The notes below the pieces were generated by a model. It searched no databases. It saw only the letters and a list, made by a program, of their open reading frames with translations, and was not told the origin of the DNA. 6,997 nucleotides of DNA, taken from positions 1-6,997 of the forward strand of contig DAIDTL010000055.1 in assembly GCA_027457225.1 (NCBI GenBank). The letters are read 5' to 3'. Both the position numbers and the translations under genes were made by a program. The stretch comes from Ferrovaceae bacterium (GTDB lineage: Bacteria; Pseudomonadota; Gammaproteobacteria; Burkholderiales; Ferrovaceae). Shown here in pieces: positions 1 through 5,274 of this stretch. Numbering within the stretch: position 1 is the stretch's first letter; each line of letters starts with the position of its first letter.

Positions 1-1
1 G

Positions 2-469
2 TACGCGCTGGACAAGTCGGGCGCCCTCGTTAACCAGCCGGACGAGTACCTGTACAACTACATCGCCCAAATGATGCTGGCATTCACCATTCTTTGGGTG
101 TACACCTTTTTTGCGCAGTACCTCATCATCTGGTACGGCAACATGCCGGAGGAAACCGAGCGTCTCTGGCGGATGCAGAATGGCGATTACAGCGTATTGT
201 TCTGGACCTTCTTCGCGCTCAAATTCGTGATTCCCTTTGCTACCCTGGTGTTTCCCTACAGCCGCCACAACCCAAAGGTCATCATCGCGGTGGCAAGTTC
301 CATTGCGCTGGGCACCTGGATTGAACGTTATACTTGGATTTCAGGGACTTACCCCACGCCACACATGCCGATGACGGGCCTCTTCGACATCGGCGTGACC
401 GTGCTGGTGTTTGGAACCGCCGTTGTAATTTTGCGGACCCGTCTGCGTCGCGGACAGATCATCCGATAA
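2..469 (+). CDS. Alternative complex III integral membrane subunit, NrfD/PsrC superfamily (ActF/ActC-like), C-terminal 155 residues
   Basis: The frame is open from the window edge to the TAA at 467-469, so the N-terminal part lies upstream. The visible part has about four hydrophobic segments. The motif FAQYLIIWYGNMPEET closely resembles the (F/S)Q-x-LIWYxNxPEET signature of ActF. The following segment with KFVIPF and a basic RHNPKV loop also fits ActF, where a membrane helix precedes an arginine- and lysine-rich turn. The later GTWIERY segment is more like ActC/NrfD proteins, so F versus C is not certain. In the family, this polytopic subunit sits in the inner membrane and helps form the quinol site and possible proton path of alternative complex III, which oxidises quinol and reduces c-type heme or passes electrons directly to an oxidase. 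The oxidase genes downstream on the same strand support that partnership. Confident in the superfamily, less so in the exact subunit. Confidence 0.75.
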   Translation, partial: YALDKSGALVNQPDEYLYNYIAQMMLAFTILWVYTFFAQYLIIWYGNMPEETERLWRMQNGDYSVLFWTFFALKFVIPFATLVFPYSRHNPKVIIAVASSIALGTWIERYTWISGTYPTPHMPMTGLFDIGVTVLVFGTAVVILRTRLRRGQIIR

Positions 470-485
470 GTAATCACAAATCGGG

Positions 486-514
486 TTGAAATATGGGATT
501 GTTGCTGGTATAAA
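486..514 (+). promoter_or_regulatory. Sigma70-type promoter for the oxidase operon
   Basis: TTGAAA at 486-491 and TATAAA at 509-514 are separated by 17 bp. Each matches five of six consensus bases, and the -10 is preceded by TGG at 506-508, an extended -10 element. The predicted start is near A520-A522, giving a leader of about 165 nt before the first supported gene at 688. It sits 17 bp after the ACIII stop codon, so the oxidase genes probably have their own promoter as well as any read-through. Seen in sequence; activity is inferred. Confidence 0.6.
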
Positions 515-538
515 GACGCAAATCATGGGGGAAGATAA

Positions 539-561
539 CCCTCAGGCGGAGGGGGGCCCTC
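539..561 (+). promoter_or_regulatory. Alternative hairpins in the oxidase leader (possible attenuator or RNA switch)
   Basis: The element CCCTC (539-543), GAGGG (549-553), CCCTC (557-561) lets the central GAGGG pair either with the upstream copy (5-nt loop) or the downstream copy (3-nt loop), but not both. The central segment continues as a G-run and looks like a strong Shine-Dalgarno sequence held between two anti-Shine-Dalgarno-like arms. No start codon stands at a normal distance after it. A regulatory role is inference from the layout alone; stems of 5 bp can occur by chance. Confidence 0.3.
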
Positions 562-638
562 TGGAACAAATCTAAATGTGTGCGGCTGTCCTGCAGGTTC
601 ACCAAGTGTTCGTGGACACTGTGGGCGTTCTTTCGCAG

Positions 639-662
639 TTTAGTAATTTAGTAATTAAGTAG
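639..662 (+). repeat. Short AT-rich tandem repeat upstream of the first oxidase-operon gene
   Basis: TTTAGTAA occurs twice head to tail (639-646, 647-654), followed by a degenerate third unit TTAAGTAG (655-662). It is an AT-rich patch in the mRNA leader about 25 nt before the first start codon. It could be a binding site, an unstructured ribosome standby region or a chance repeat; I cannot decide. Confidence 0.4.
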
Positions 663-676
663 GGTGCCTTCAAATT

Positions 677-687
677 AGGGGGGAGGA
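677..687 (+). promoter_or_regulatory. Polypurine ribosome binding site for the 92-aa protein
   Basis: AGGGGGGAGGA directly abuts the ATG at 688. The classic core GGAGG (682-686) leaves only one base before the ATG, too close for normal initiation. Pairing through AGGGG at 677-681 leaves six bases and is the better reading. An in-frame TAG at 676-678 excludes a further upstream start. Confidence 0.55.
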
Positions 688-966
688 ATGCAGAAAAAAT
701 CGATAGTGTCTCGTGGCTATATGCTGGTTCTGGTCGGCGGTATGTTGACGGGCATGGGAAATGGGAGCGTGTTCGGCATCGCGTTGATGGGTTTTCTGGG
801 GCGCGGTGGATTTCCGGATTGGGGCGGCTGGTATGGACTGGCTTACGACCCGCACACGTTCTCTGGATTCATAGACTGGTGCATGATCGTGTTTGGCATG
901 GCTTATGTGGTTATTCTAAGCATTGCCCTCGTGCGACATAACGCTCTGGAAAATTCTCAGGGCTGA
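688..966 (+). CDS. Small two-helix membrane protein, first gene of the oxidase operon
   Basis: 92 aa, not recognised. Two hydrophobic segments (about residues 9-36 and 59-83) flank a short Gly/Trp-rich loop with FPDWGGWYGL and YDPHTFSGF. The N-terminus is basic (QKKSIVSR) and the C-terminus is short and polar, suggesting both ends are cytoplasmic and the loop periplasmic. The first helix is unusually rich in glycine and methionine (GGMLTGMGNGS), which favours tight helix packing as in a complex subunit. It is preceded by a promoter and leader and followed 61 bp later by a microprotein gene and then the catalytic oxidase gene. I infer a small accessory subunit or assembly factor of the oxidase, or a linker to alternative complex III. 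The start is fixed by an upstream in-frame stop and a strong polypurine site. Confidence 0.75.
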   Translation: MQKKSIVSRGYMLVLVGGMLTGMGNGSVFGIALMGFLGRGGFPDWGGWYGLAYDPHTFSGFIDWCMIVFGMAYVVILSIALVRHNALENSQG

Positions 967-1010
967 TCGCTGATGCAATCCATCAATCGAAAAATAAATA
1001 AACAAAGACA

Positions 1011-1017
1011 GAGGGGG
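1011..1017 (+). promoter_or_regulatory. Ribosome binding site of the 37-aa microprotein
   Basis: GAGGGGG lies ten bases before the ATG at 1028, within a purine-rich stretch. It is the main evidence that the very short frame downstream is translated. Confidence 0.5.
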
Positions 1018-1027
1018 TAAAGTCGTC

Positions 1028-1141
1028 ATGTTGCCTATGATCGCTGCAGCTTTTGGAATTGGCCTGGCATTCTCAAGCATGGTGTTTTCGTGGAGTTTTC
1101 TCATGCCCCATAAGCGGAGGGGAGACAAAGACAAGAAGTGA
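1028..1141 (+). CDS. 37-aa single-helix membrane microprotein
   Basis: ATG at 1028, TGA at 1139-1141. The product is one hydrophobic helix (about residues 4-26, from MIAAAFGIGLAFSSM through FSWSFLM) followed by a strongly basic, hydrophilic tail (HKRRGDKDKK). This predicts N-out, C-in topology by the positive-inside rule. The layout is that of the tiny subunits of respiratory oxidases, such as CcoQ/CcoM of cbb3 or CydX of bd oxidases, but I see no sequence match to any. It has a GAGGGGG ribosome site and lies between the 92-aa gene and the catalytic subunit gene. I infer an oxidase-stabilising subunit. The main doubt is shortness, although the clean helix-plus-basic-tail makes a chance frame less likely. 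Confidence 0.6.
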   Translation: MLPMIAAAFGIGLAFSSMVFSWSFLMPHKRRGDKDKK

Positions 1142-1250
1142 GCCTGGCTTGTTGGTCTAGGCTTAGGGTCTGGGCGCCGGGAAGAAGGGATTCAGTGGTT
1201 TCAAAAATTTGTCTTATTTTAACTAAATAGAAACGCATTCAGAGTGAATT

Positions 1251-1259
1251 GAGGGGGGG
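1251..1259 (+). promoter_or_regulatory. G-run ribosome binding site of the catalytic oxidase gene
   Basis: GA followed by seven G residues ends six bases before the ATG at 1266. It supports this start over the in-frame ATG at 1281. An AT-rich stretch at 1201-1230 lies just upstream, repeating the pattern seen before the 92-aa gene. Confidence 0.55.
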
Positions 1260-1265
1260 TCCGAA

Positions 1266-2672
1266 ATGCTCAAATATTTGATGGCCAGAAACGAGGATAT
1301 CCCGCCAGGGTCGGCGGCGGTGTACTGGGGCTATTCTTCGATCGTCTGGTTTGTCATTGGTACCGGGCTGGGTGCGTTCAACGCAGCCAAGCTCGCGTTT
1401 CCCGACTTTGTGACCGGATTGGAGTTCCTGTCTTTCGGACACATGCGCCAGGTTCACGTGATGGCCGTAATTTTTGGCTGGATTTCCATGGCCTTCGGCA
1501 TGACCATGATGTACATGACGCCGATGTTGGGAAACACCAAGCTGTGGTCTGAGAAACTAGGGGTCTGGAACGCATTCCTGTGGAACGTCGGACTCTCGCT
1601 TGGGTTGACCGTGTTGTGGTGGGGGATGAACTCCGGACGTGAATACTCAGACTTCCCCTGGTTTATCGACCTGTATGTCCTGTGTTTCATGACCATCCCC
1701 TTGGGAATCAATGTGTGGATGACCATCATCCACCGCCGTACCCAAGGTATCTACATCACTAACTGGTTCTTTGGCGCCGGCACCTTCATGGTGTCCATCG
1801 TGCTTCTCGTAGGAAACCTGCCGGAATACTTCCATCTGACCGGACTGACCGAAGCTTATCTCACTTGGTGGAATGCCCATAACATCCTGGGCTTGTGGAT
1901 CACCCCTGTGGGGGCGGCGATCGGGTACTACACGATTCCCAAGATTACGGGCAATCCGCTGTACTCCCATCGGCTGGGCCACTTGCACTTCTGGTCCATT
2001 GTGGTGTTCTACTCCACGCCTGCTTCACACCATCTGATGTCAGCACCGTTGCCAGAATGGCTCAAGTCCTTCGCATCCGTGGAGGGTGTCCTGATTCTGG
2101 TGCCCGCCATTGCCTTTGTATCCAACATCCTGATGACGATGCAAGGCAAGTGGAACATGTTCGTGGAAAATCTTGAGGTTAAATTTACGGTGACCGGTTG
2201 CTTGATGGCCATTCCCTTGAACATGCAAGGGGGCTTCCAGCAAACCCGTGCCATCAACTGGTACATTCATGGGACAGGCTGGATCGTCGCGCACGCCCAC
2301 TTGGCCCTGCTTGGTTTCTCCACGTTCGTGGAGGTTGGAGCGGTTTACTTCGGTCTACAAACCATCATGAGGAAGAAGCTGTGGTCCTTGACGCTGGGTA
2401 ACCTGCATTTCTGGTTCTTGTTGGTCGGTTTCACCACTTACTGGGTCTCCATGACGATTGCCGGGTTGATTCAAGGTGCCGGCAAAATCTACGAAGTGCC
2501 CTACATTGACGTGGTGATTGCGGAGCATCCCTACATGATCGCCCGCTGGTTGGGTGGTTCCCTGGTGTTTATGGGGAATTGCGTCTGGTTGTTCAACATG
2601 TGGATGACTGCGCGTGCTGGAACGGTGATTCCGGCAGGTCGCATGGCCCATGAATTGGCCTACGAACGTTAA
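1266..2672 (+). CDS. CcoN-like catalytic subunit I of a divergent C-family (cbb3-like) heme-copper oxidase
   Basis: 468 aa with about twelve hydrophobic segments, close to the usual CcoN length. By comparison with CcoN, the visible ligands are His64 (RQVH, low-spin heme b), His205 (WWNAHN, CuB), His255-His256 (CuB), His343 (high-spin heme) and His345 (low-spin heme), in the motif VAHAH. Tyr249, six residues before His255, matches the cross-linked active-site tyrosine of cbb3 oxidases. Gly209, four after His205, stands where NorB has its FeB glutamate, so an oxygen-reducing CuB enzyme is favoured over a NO reductase. GREYSDFPWFID is a C-family loop. Oddities: the CcoN FEGPM motif reads MQGGF here (Gln321 for Glu), and the NWYIHGT segment before the heme ligands resembles NorB (NYYTHGT) more than CcoN. 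Expected role: terminal electron acceptor in the inner membrane, reducing O2 to water and probably pumping protons. The CcoO-like gene follows after 26 bp. Confidence 0.9.
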   Translation: MLKYLMARNEDIPPGSAAVYWGYSSIVWFVIGTGLGAFNAAKLAFPDFVTGLEFLSFGHMRQVHVMAVIFGWISMAFGMTMMYMTPMLGNTKLWSEKLGVWNAFLWNVGLSLGLTVLWWGMNSGREYSDFPWFIDLYVLCFMTIPLGINVWMTIIHRRTQGIYITNWFFGAGTFMVSIVLLVGNLPEYFHLTGLTEAYLTWWNAHNILGLWITPVGAAIGYYTIPKITGNPLYSHRLGHLHFWSIVVFYSTPASHHLMSAPLPEWLKSFASVEGVLILVPAIAFVSNILMTMQGKWNMFVENLEVKFTVTGCLMAIPLNMQGGFQQTRAINWYIHGTGWIVAHAHLALLGFSTFVEVGAVYFGLQTIMRKKLWSLTLGNLHFWFLLVGFTTYWVSMTIAGLIQGAGKIYEVPYIDVVIAEHPYMIARWLGGSLVFMGNCVWLFNMWMTARAGTVIPAGRMAHELAYER

Positions 2673-2698
2673 GCCGACGGCAAAATCAGGAGAACCGC

Positions 2699-3646
2699 AT
2701 GAATATGAATTTTAGAGAATATAAACTTGGGAGCCGCTTTTTTGCTCTTGCGTTGGGTTTATCCATGTGTATCACGCTGTTTATGCCGAGCTTTGATATT
2801 GGTTCGGTCAATGCCACCAACATTGCCATGGACAAGCAGTTGTGGGCTGGGCATGAAAGCGGTTTCAGTTTGGATGACCCCCTGTTGCTGGGTTGGCACA
2901 AGCCTTTGAAGGTACTGCTCAAGGCTGATCCGGTGAACGGACAGCCGATGGATCCCACTTATGCTTATGTGTACGAGAAGGGGACGCCGTTGCCTAACGG
3001 TGTCCTGCATCCCGACAATCTGGGTTCTGTAGCCAAAAAGCTCAGCATTGACAAGGGGCACATTCTCGAGAGCAACAAAAATACGGGGACAGTATTTCTG
3101 GTCAGGATGGACGATCAGAAACGCTACTACATTGAAAATGCCTCCGCTACCCTGGGGTGGACCCCCGAGGGCGTGCTGAAAACGGCGGGTGACGAGAATA
3201 CACAGCATGCCGCCGCTGGCAAGTCATTGTTTGTGCGCGAAGGATGCTGGTGGTGTCACACCCTGTTGCCGGAACAAACCCAGGACTGGCAGGTGTTTGG
3301 TGCGCCACCCATGCTGGGTGATTTCAACGGCGAGTCGCCCACCGCGTTCGGGTCTGATCGCAAGGCGCCCGATATCCTTCACGTGGCTTCACGCAACTCA
3401 TCCAAGGAATGGATGATGTTGCACTTCTTTAACCCGCGCCTGGTGCAGCCGCATTCCATCATGCCTCGTTTTGATTACTTGTGGGGTCCGGTGGATGCCA
3501 ATGGCCAGAAGATTGACTTCGCCAAATGGCGGGCGGAATACAACGAGTACCGTGAGGGCAAGCGCATCACGCCGCCTGAGGTACCGACGTACGCCCGAAA
3601 TAGCGAAATCCGTAATCTGATTGACTTTGTCATGAACCTGAAATAA
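2699..3646 (+). CDS. CcoO-like membrane-anchored monoheme cytochrome c with a large N-terminal periplasmic extension
   Basis: 315 aa, against about 200 for ordinary CcoO. An uncleaved anchor helix (about residues 12-30) is followed by some 145 residues of periplasmic sequence, then the heme site EGCWWCH (Cys183, Cys186, His187). Met255 in HSIMPRFDYLW is the likely sixth heme ligand, matching the P-x-SxMPxYPW stretch of CcoO. The intervening GSDRKAPDILHVASR and HFFNPR segments also follow CcoO (GSKRTGPDLARVGGR, HLYNPR). The CWWCHT motif is also reminiscent of NorC (CWNCHT). The extension (residues 35-170), including TVFLVRMDDQKRYYIENA, is not part of CcoO and I do not recognise it. Role: takes electrons on the periplasmic face and passes them to the catalytic subunit. 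AGGAGA at 2688-2693 sits five bases before this ATG; ATG 2705 is a possible alternative. Confidence 0.85.
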   Translation: MNMNFREYKLGSRFFALALGLSMCITLFMPSFDIGSVNATNIAMDKQLWAGHESGFSLDDPLLLGWHKPLKVLLKADPVNGQPMDPTYAYVYEKGTPLPNGVLHPDNLGSVAKKLSIDKGHILESNKNTGTVFLVRMDDQKRYYIENASATLGWTPEGVLKTAGDENTQHAAAGKSLFVREGCWWCHTLLPEQTQDWQVFGAPPMLGDFNGESPTAFGSDRKAPDILHVASRNSSKEWMMLHFFNPRLVQPHSIMPRFDYLWGPVDANGQKIDFAKWRAEYNEYREGKRITPPEVPTYARNSEIRNLIDFVMNLK

Positions 3647-3670
3647 AGGGATCGGTTAAAGAAGAGAGAA

Positions 3671-3705
3671 CGGTCGGAATCCCTAGTGGTTTTTAATTTC
3701 GACCG
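3671..3705 (+). promoter_or_regulatory. Intercistronic hairpin between the CcoO-like gene and the 203-aa gene
   Basis: CGGTCGGAAT (3671-3680) pairs with ATTTCGACCG (3696-3705), ten pairs including one G-T wobble, around a 15-nt loop. No T-run follows, so it is not an intrinsic terminator. Such hairpins often protect the 3' end of an upstream segment or set relative subunit levels; that role here is inferred. Confidence 0.5.
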
Positions 3706-3731
3706 GCCAATCAAATGAGGGGAAAACGATA

Positions 3732-4343
3732 ATGGCATGGAAAACTGATGCACCGATGGTGTCGTTGACTGACGATAGCACCAATTACAGAAACGAGGAA
3801 TTGTGGGAGAGAGAGGATCTTGGTGGGGTCACGACAGAAAACAATCCGGTACCGGTGCTGGTTGTCGTACTGGTCTTTATAACGATCATCACGGCGTTTC
3901 TTGTGACGATGCCGCTCTGGGGCCAACGGCCCACTGCAGCACTGTACGCGCCGTATGTCCATTCCATGGACAAGCCGGAAGTTCTGGCGGCCAAGGATGA
4001 TGTGGAAGCCATGAAGCTTATCGTGGCGATGAACAAGGGAACCCCTAATGACGGGCTGCTCGAGCGTCATCCTGTAACCATGGATGATCTGCGCATGATC
4101 AGGGATCAGGTCACTGCGCTGGAGGCCAAGGGCGTGGATATGCGCGATTACTCGGTGGTCGGTGATCGTGTTGTTATCGCCAACTTTGAAGGCAACTTTC
4201 GCCCCGATGGCACGCGGATGCGTCAGCAGCCTTGGTGGGACAAGGGCTTTACCATTGACGTCTTTTATCTGTCCAATTTCTTGCTGTGGGTGTTCATTGT
4301 GATCAAACGTCTGCCGCCAGTTACCTGGCAGCCGCGTCGGTGA
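3732..4343 (+). CDS. Unrecognised 203-aa two-helix membrane protein with a periplasmic domain
   Basis: I do not recognise this family. Residues 1-38 are polar and acidic (cytoplasmic). A first helix spans about 39-60 (VPVLVVVLVFITIITAFLV), then a hydrophilic domain (about 62-172) presumed periplasmic, then a second helix (174-191) and a short basic tail (KRLPP, ending PRR) that the positive-inside rule places in the cytoplasm. There is no CxxCH, no CxxxC copper site and no clear His/Met cluster, so it probably carries no c heme or CuA. GAGGGG at 3717-3722, nine bases before the ATG, supports the start. It follows the CcoO-like gene on the same strand, where ccoQ and ccoP would be expected. 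I infer a structural subunit of this oxidase, or a bridge to alternative complex III. Confidence 0.85.
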   Translation: MAWKTDAPMVSLTDDSTNYRNEELWEREDLGGVTTENNPVPVLVVVLVFITIITAFLVTMPLWGQRPTAALYAPYVHSMDKPEVLAAKDDVEAMKLIVAMNKGTPNDGLLERHPVTMDDLRMIRDQVTALEAKGVDMRDYSVVGDRVVIANFEGNFRPDGTRMRQQPWWDKGFTIDVFYLSNFLLWVFIVIKRLPPVTWQPRR

Positions 4344-4392
4344 TTGCGGAGTCACCGGGGATTTCTGAGCACGCAATTGCTGGTCTAATTTT

Positions 4393-4398
4393 AAGGAG
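4393..4398 (+). promoter_or_regulatory. Ribosome binding site of the 41-aa microprotein
   Basis: AAGGAG lies eight bases before the ATG at 4407, textbook sequence and spacing, and is strong support for translation of this short gene. Confidence 0.7.
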
Positions 4399-4406
4399 TA
4401 CGCGAC

Positions 4407-4532
4407 ATGATTGACATTGATTACGGCCCTGCGGTCTTGCTGATACCCATCGGGATCGTCTTTATAGCTCCCTTCATTTATAGTTTTTTTGTTGACAATT
4501 CAGACAGGGGTCTTCCTCCGATCAAGGATTGA
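4407..4532 (+). CDS. 41-aa single-helix membrane microprotein, last gene of the oxidase unit
   Basis: ATG at 4407, TGA at 4530-4532. A short acidic N-terminus (MIDIDYG) precedes one helix (about residues 8-29, PAVLLIPIGIVFIAPFIYSFF) and a short tail VDNSDRGLPPIKD. Two prolines within the helix are unusual. Size and shape recall CcoQ/FixQ, which is a small one-helix cbb3 protein with a polar tail, but I cannot claim homology. It has an excellent ribosome site and lies between the 203-aa gene and an intrinsic terminator 29 bp downstream, so it is the final gene of the oxidase transcript. I infer a stabilising subunit of the oxidase. Confidence 0.7.
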   Translation: MIDIDYGPAVLLIPIGIVFIAPFIYSFFVDNSDRGLPPIKD

Positions 4533-4561
4533 ATAGCGCTAAAGGCGCAAATGGCGGGTTG

Positions 4562-4595
4562 ACATGCCACACCAGACGGTGTGGCATGTTTTTTT
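4562..4595 (+). terminator. Rho-independent terminator closing the oxidase operon
   Basis: ACATGCCACACC (4562-4573) and GGTGTGGCATGT (4578-4589) form a perfect 12-bp stem around the tetraloop AGAC, followed by an uninterrupted T-run to 4595. No A-run precedes the stem, so it acts on the + strand only. It separates the structural oxidase genes from the assembly and cytochrome genes. Confidence 0.93.
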
Positions 4596-4670
4596 GCCCT
4601 GAGGCGGTTCACTGAAAGCAGACATATCATCCTATCTACTATTCTCAACATTATCGGATACAACACCCTG

Positions 4671-4940
4671 ATGGGACTGCAAACCGGCAGTGACGTCACG
4701 GCTAAAATCGATTTGAGCATTGAAGGCATGCGCAGCCAACGTTTTGGTGTGGGTGTGTTTGTTTTTCTATTGATTGGTATACTGGTGTATTGTGGGATTA
4801 TCCTGGTTGTAGCACGCGGCAAGCATGCAGCCAAGGACATGAAGACCGGCGAGAAGGTGTTATTCGGCGTCATCATCATGGGGGTTGTGGTGTCCGTAAT
4901 TTTTGGGGCAACGCAAATGCTGTCAGGAGTCCTGTTCTGA
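4671..4940 (+). CDS. Small two-helix membrane protein, first gene after the terminator
   Basis: 89 aa from ATG 4671; not recognised. A polar N-terminus (about 24 residues) precedes helix 1 (about 25-48, GVGVFVFLLIGILVYCGIIL), a basic cytoplasmic loop (ARGKHAAKDMKTGEK) and helix 2 (about 62-84) ending close to the C-terminus. The frame extends back to a GTG at 4581, but that codon lies in the 3' arm of the terminator stem and the added residues are poorly hydrophobic, so I prefer ATG 4671. Its ribosome site is weak (CGGAT at 4655-4659), and ATG 4728 cannot be excluded. I see no convincing sigma70 promoter in 4596-4670, only a TATCAT at 4625-4630 without a partner -35. Role unknown; the context suggests oxidase assembly or an accessory subunit. 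Confidence 0.7.
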   Translation: MGLQTGSDVTAKIDLSIEGMRSQRFGVGVFVFLLIGILVYCGIILVVARGKHAAKDMKTGEKVLFGVIIMGVVVSVIFGATQMLSGVLF

Positions 4941-5001
4941 ATTTGCGCTGAACCATGGGGGTTTTTGGTACTCCAATGAAGGATGAAGAGGGAGGCTCAC
5001 T

Positions 5002-5274
5002 ATGAATTATCTGGATTCTTTGGGGGATGGATGGACGATCTATCTCTGGTTGGTAGCTGGCGGGCTAATCATCCTTGCCGCAATTTACGGTATGCGTTGG
5101 GCGTCACGCAACGAGCAGTTTAACGAGGACATCAAGTATCTGGTTTTTTCCGAGTCTGATAAAGACAAGATGACCACGTCCGAATATGCCAAAAGTCGTC
5201 AGGTGTTGGCGGAGCAGATGGCAGACCACGAGCGGATGAAAAAGCAGGCTGAGGAGCGTCACCGGGCAGCATGA
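5002..5274 (+). CDS. CcoS-like cbb3 oxidase assembly protein with an extended charged C-terminal tail
   Basis: 90 aa. One helix (about residues 11-30) is followed by RWASRNEQFNEDIKYLVFSE, which resembles the CcoS/FixS pattern FxWAxxxGQFDDxxxxxxxILFDD: WA, a polar spacer, QF, acidic residues, then a hydrophobic strand before an acidic end. CcoS proteins are needed for cofactor insertion into cbb3 oxidases, probably on the membrane's cytoplasmic side. Ordinary CcoS is about 45-70 aa; here residues 55-90 form an extra highly charged, probably helical tail (KSRQVLAEQMADHERMKKQ). GGGAGG at 4990-4995, six bases before the ATG, fixes the start. The stop overlaps the next start as ATGA at 5271-5274, implying translational coupling to the cytochrome. 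The CcoS match is by eye over a short motif, so homology is likely but not certain. Confidence 0.6.
   Translation: MNYLDSLGDGWTIYLWLVAGGLIILAAIYGMRWASRNEQFNEDIKYLVFSESDKDKMTTSEYAKSRQVLAEQMADHERMKKQAEERHRAA

Noticed and set aside
525..575. 16-codon open frame beginning about four bases after the predicted transcript start
   Set aside because: No ribosome site, hydrophilic and composition-driven sequence, and it simply reads through the G-rich hairpin element. A leaderless leader peptide is possible but unsupported.
605..620. AGTGT/ACACT inverted repeat in the leader as an operator
   Set aside because: Only five pairs with a six-base spacer and no second copy; well within chance.
576..662. 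28-codon open frame in the leader
   Set aside because: No Shine-Dalgarno at a usable distance, no clear helix or motif, and its end is made of the AT-rich repeat.
1141..1163. Seven-pair hairpin after the 37-aa gene as a terminator
   Set aside because: The stem AGCCTGG/CTAGGCT includes a wobble, has a nine-base loop and no T-run, so it cannot be called a terminator.
1266..2672. Catalytic subunit as a nitric oxide reductase (NorB)
   Set aside because: The FeB glutamate four residues after the first active-site His is Gly here, and the cbb3 tyrosine six residues before the His-His pair is present. Kept only as a note on the NorB-like segment at 331-337.
3711..4376. 221-codon open frame on the minus strand opposite the 203-aa gene
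   Set aside because: It is antisense to a well-formed two-helix membrane protein with a good ribosome site, and its translation is rich in His, Arg, Pro and Gln without domain or membrane pattern, typical of a reverse-strand shadow.
4581..4670. GTG start at 4581 for the two-helix protein
   Set aside because: The codon lies in the 3' arm of the intrinsic terminator, with no ribosome site other than the stem itself; ATG 4671 gives a sensible protein.
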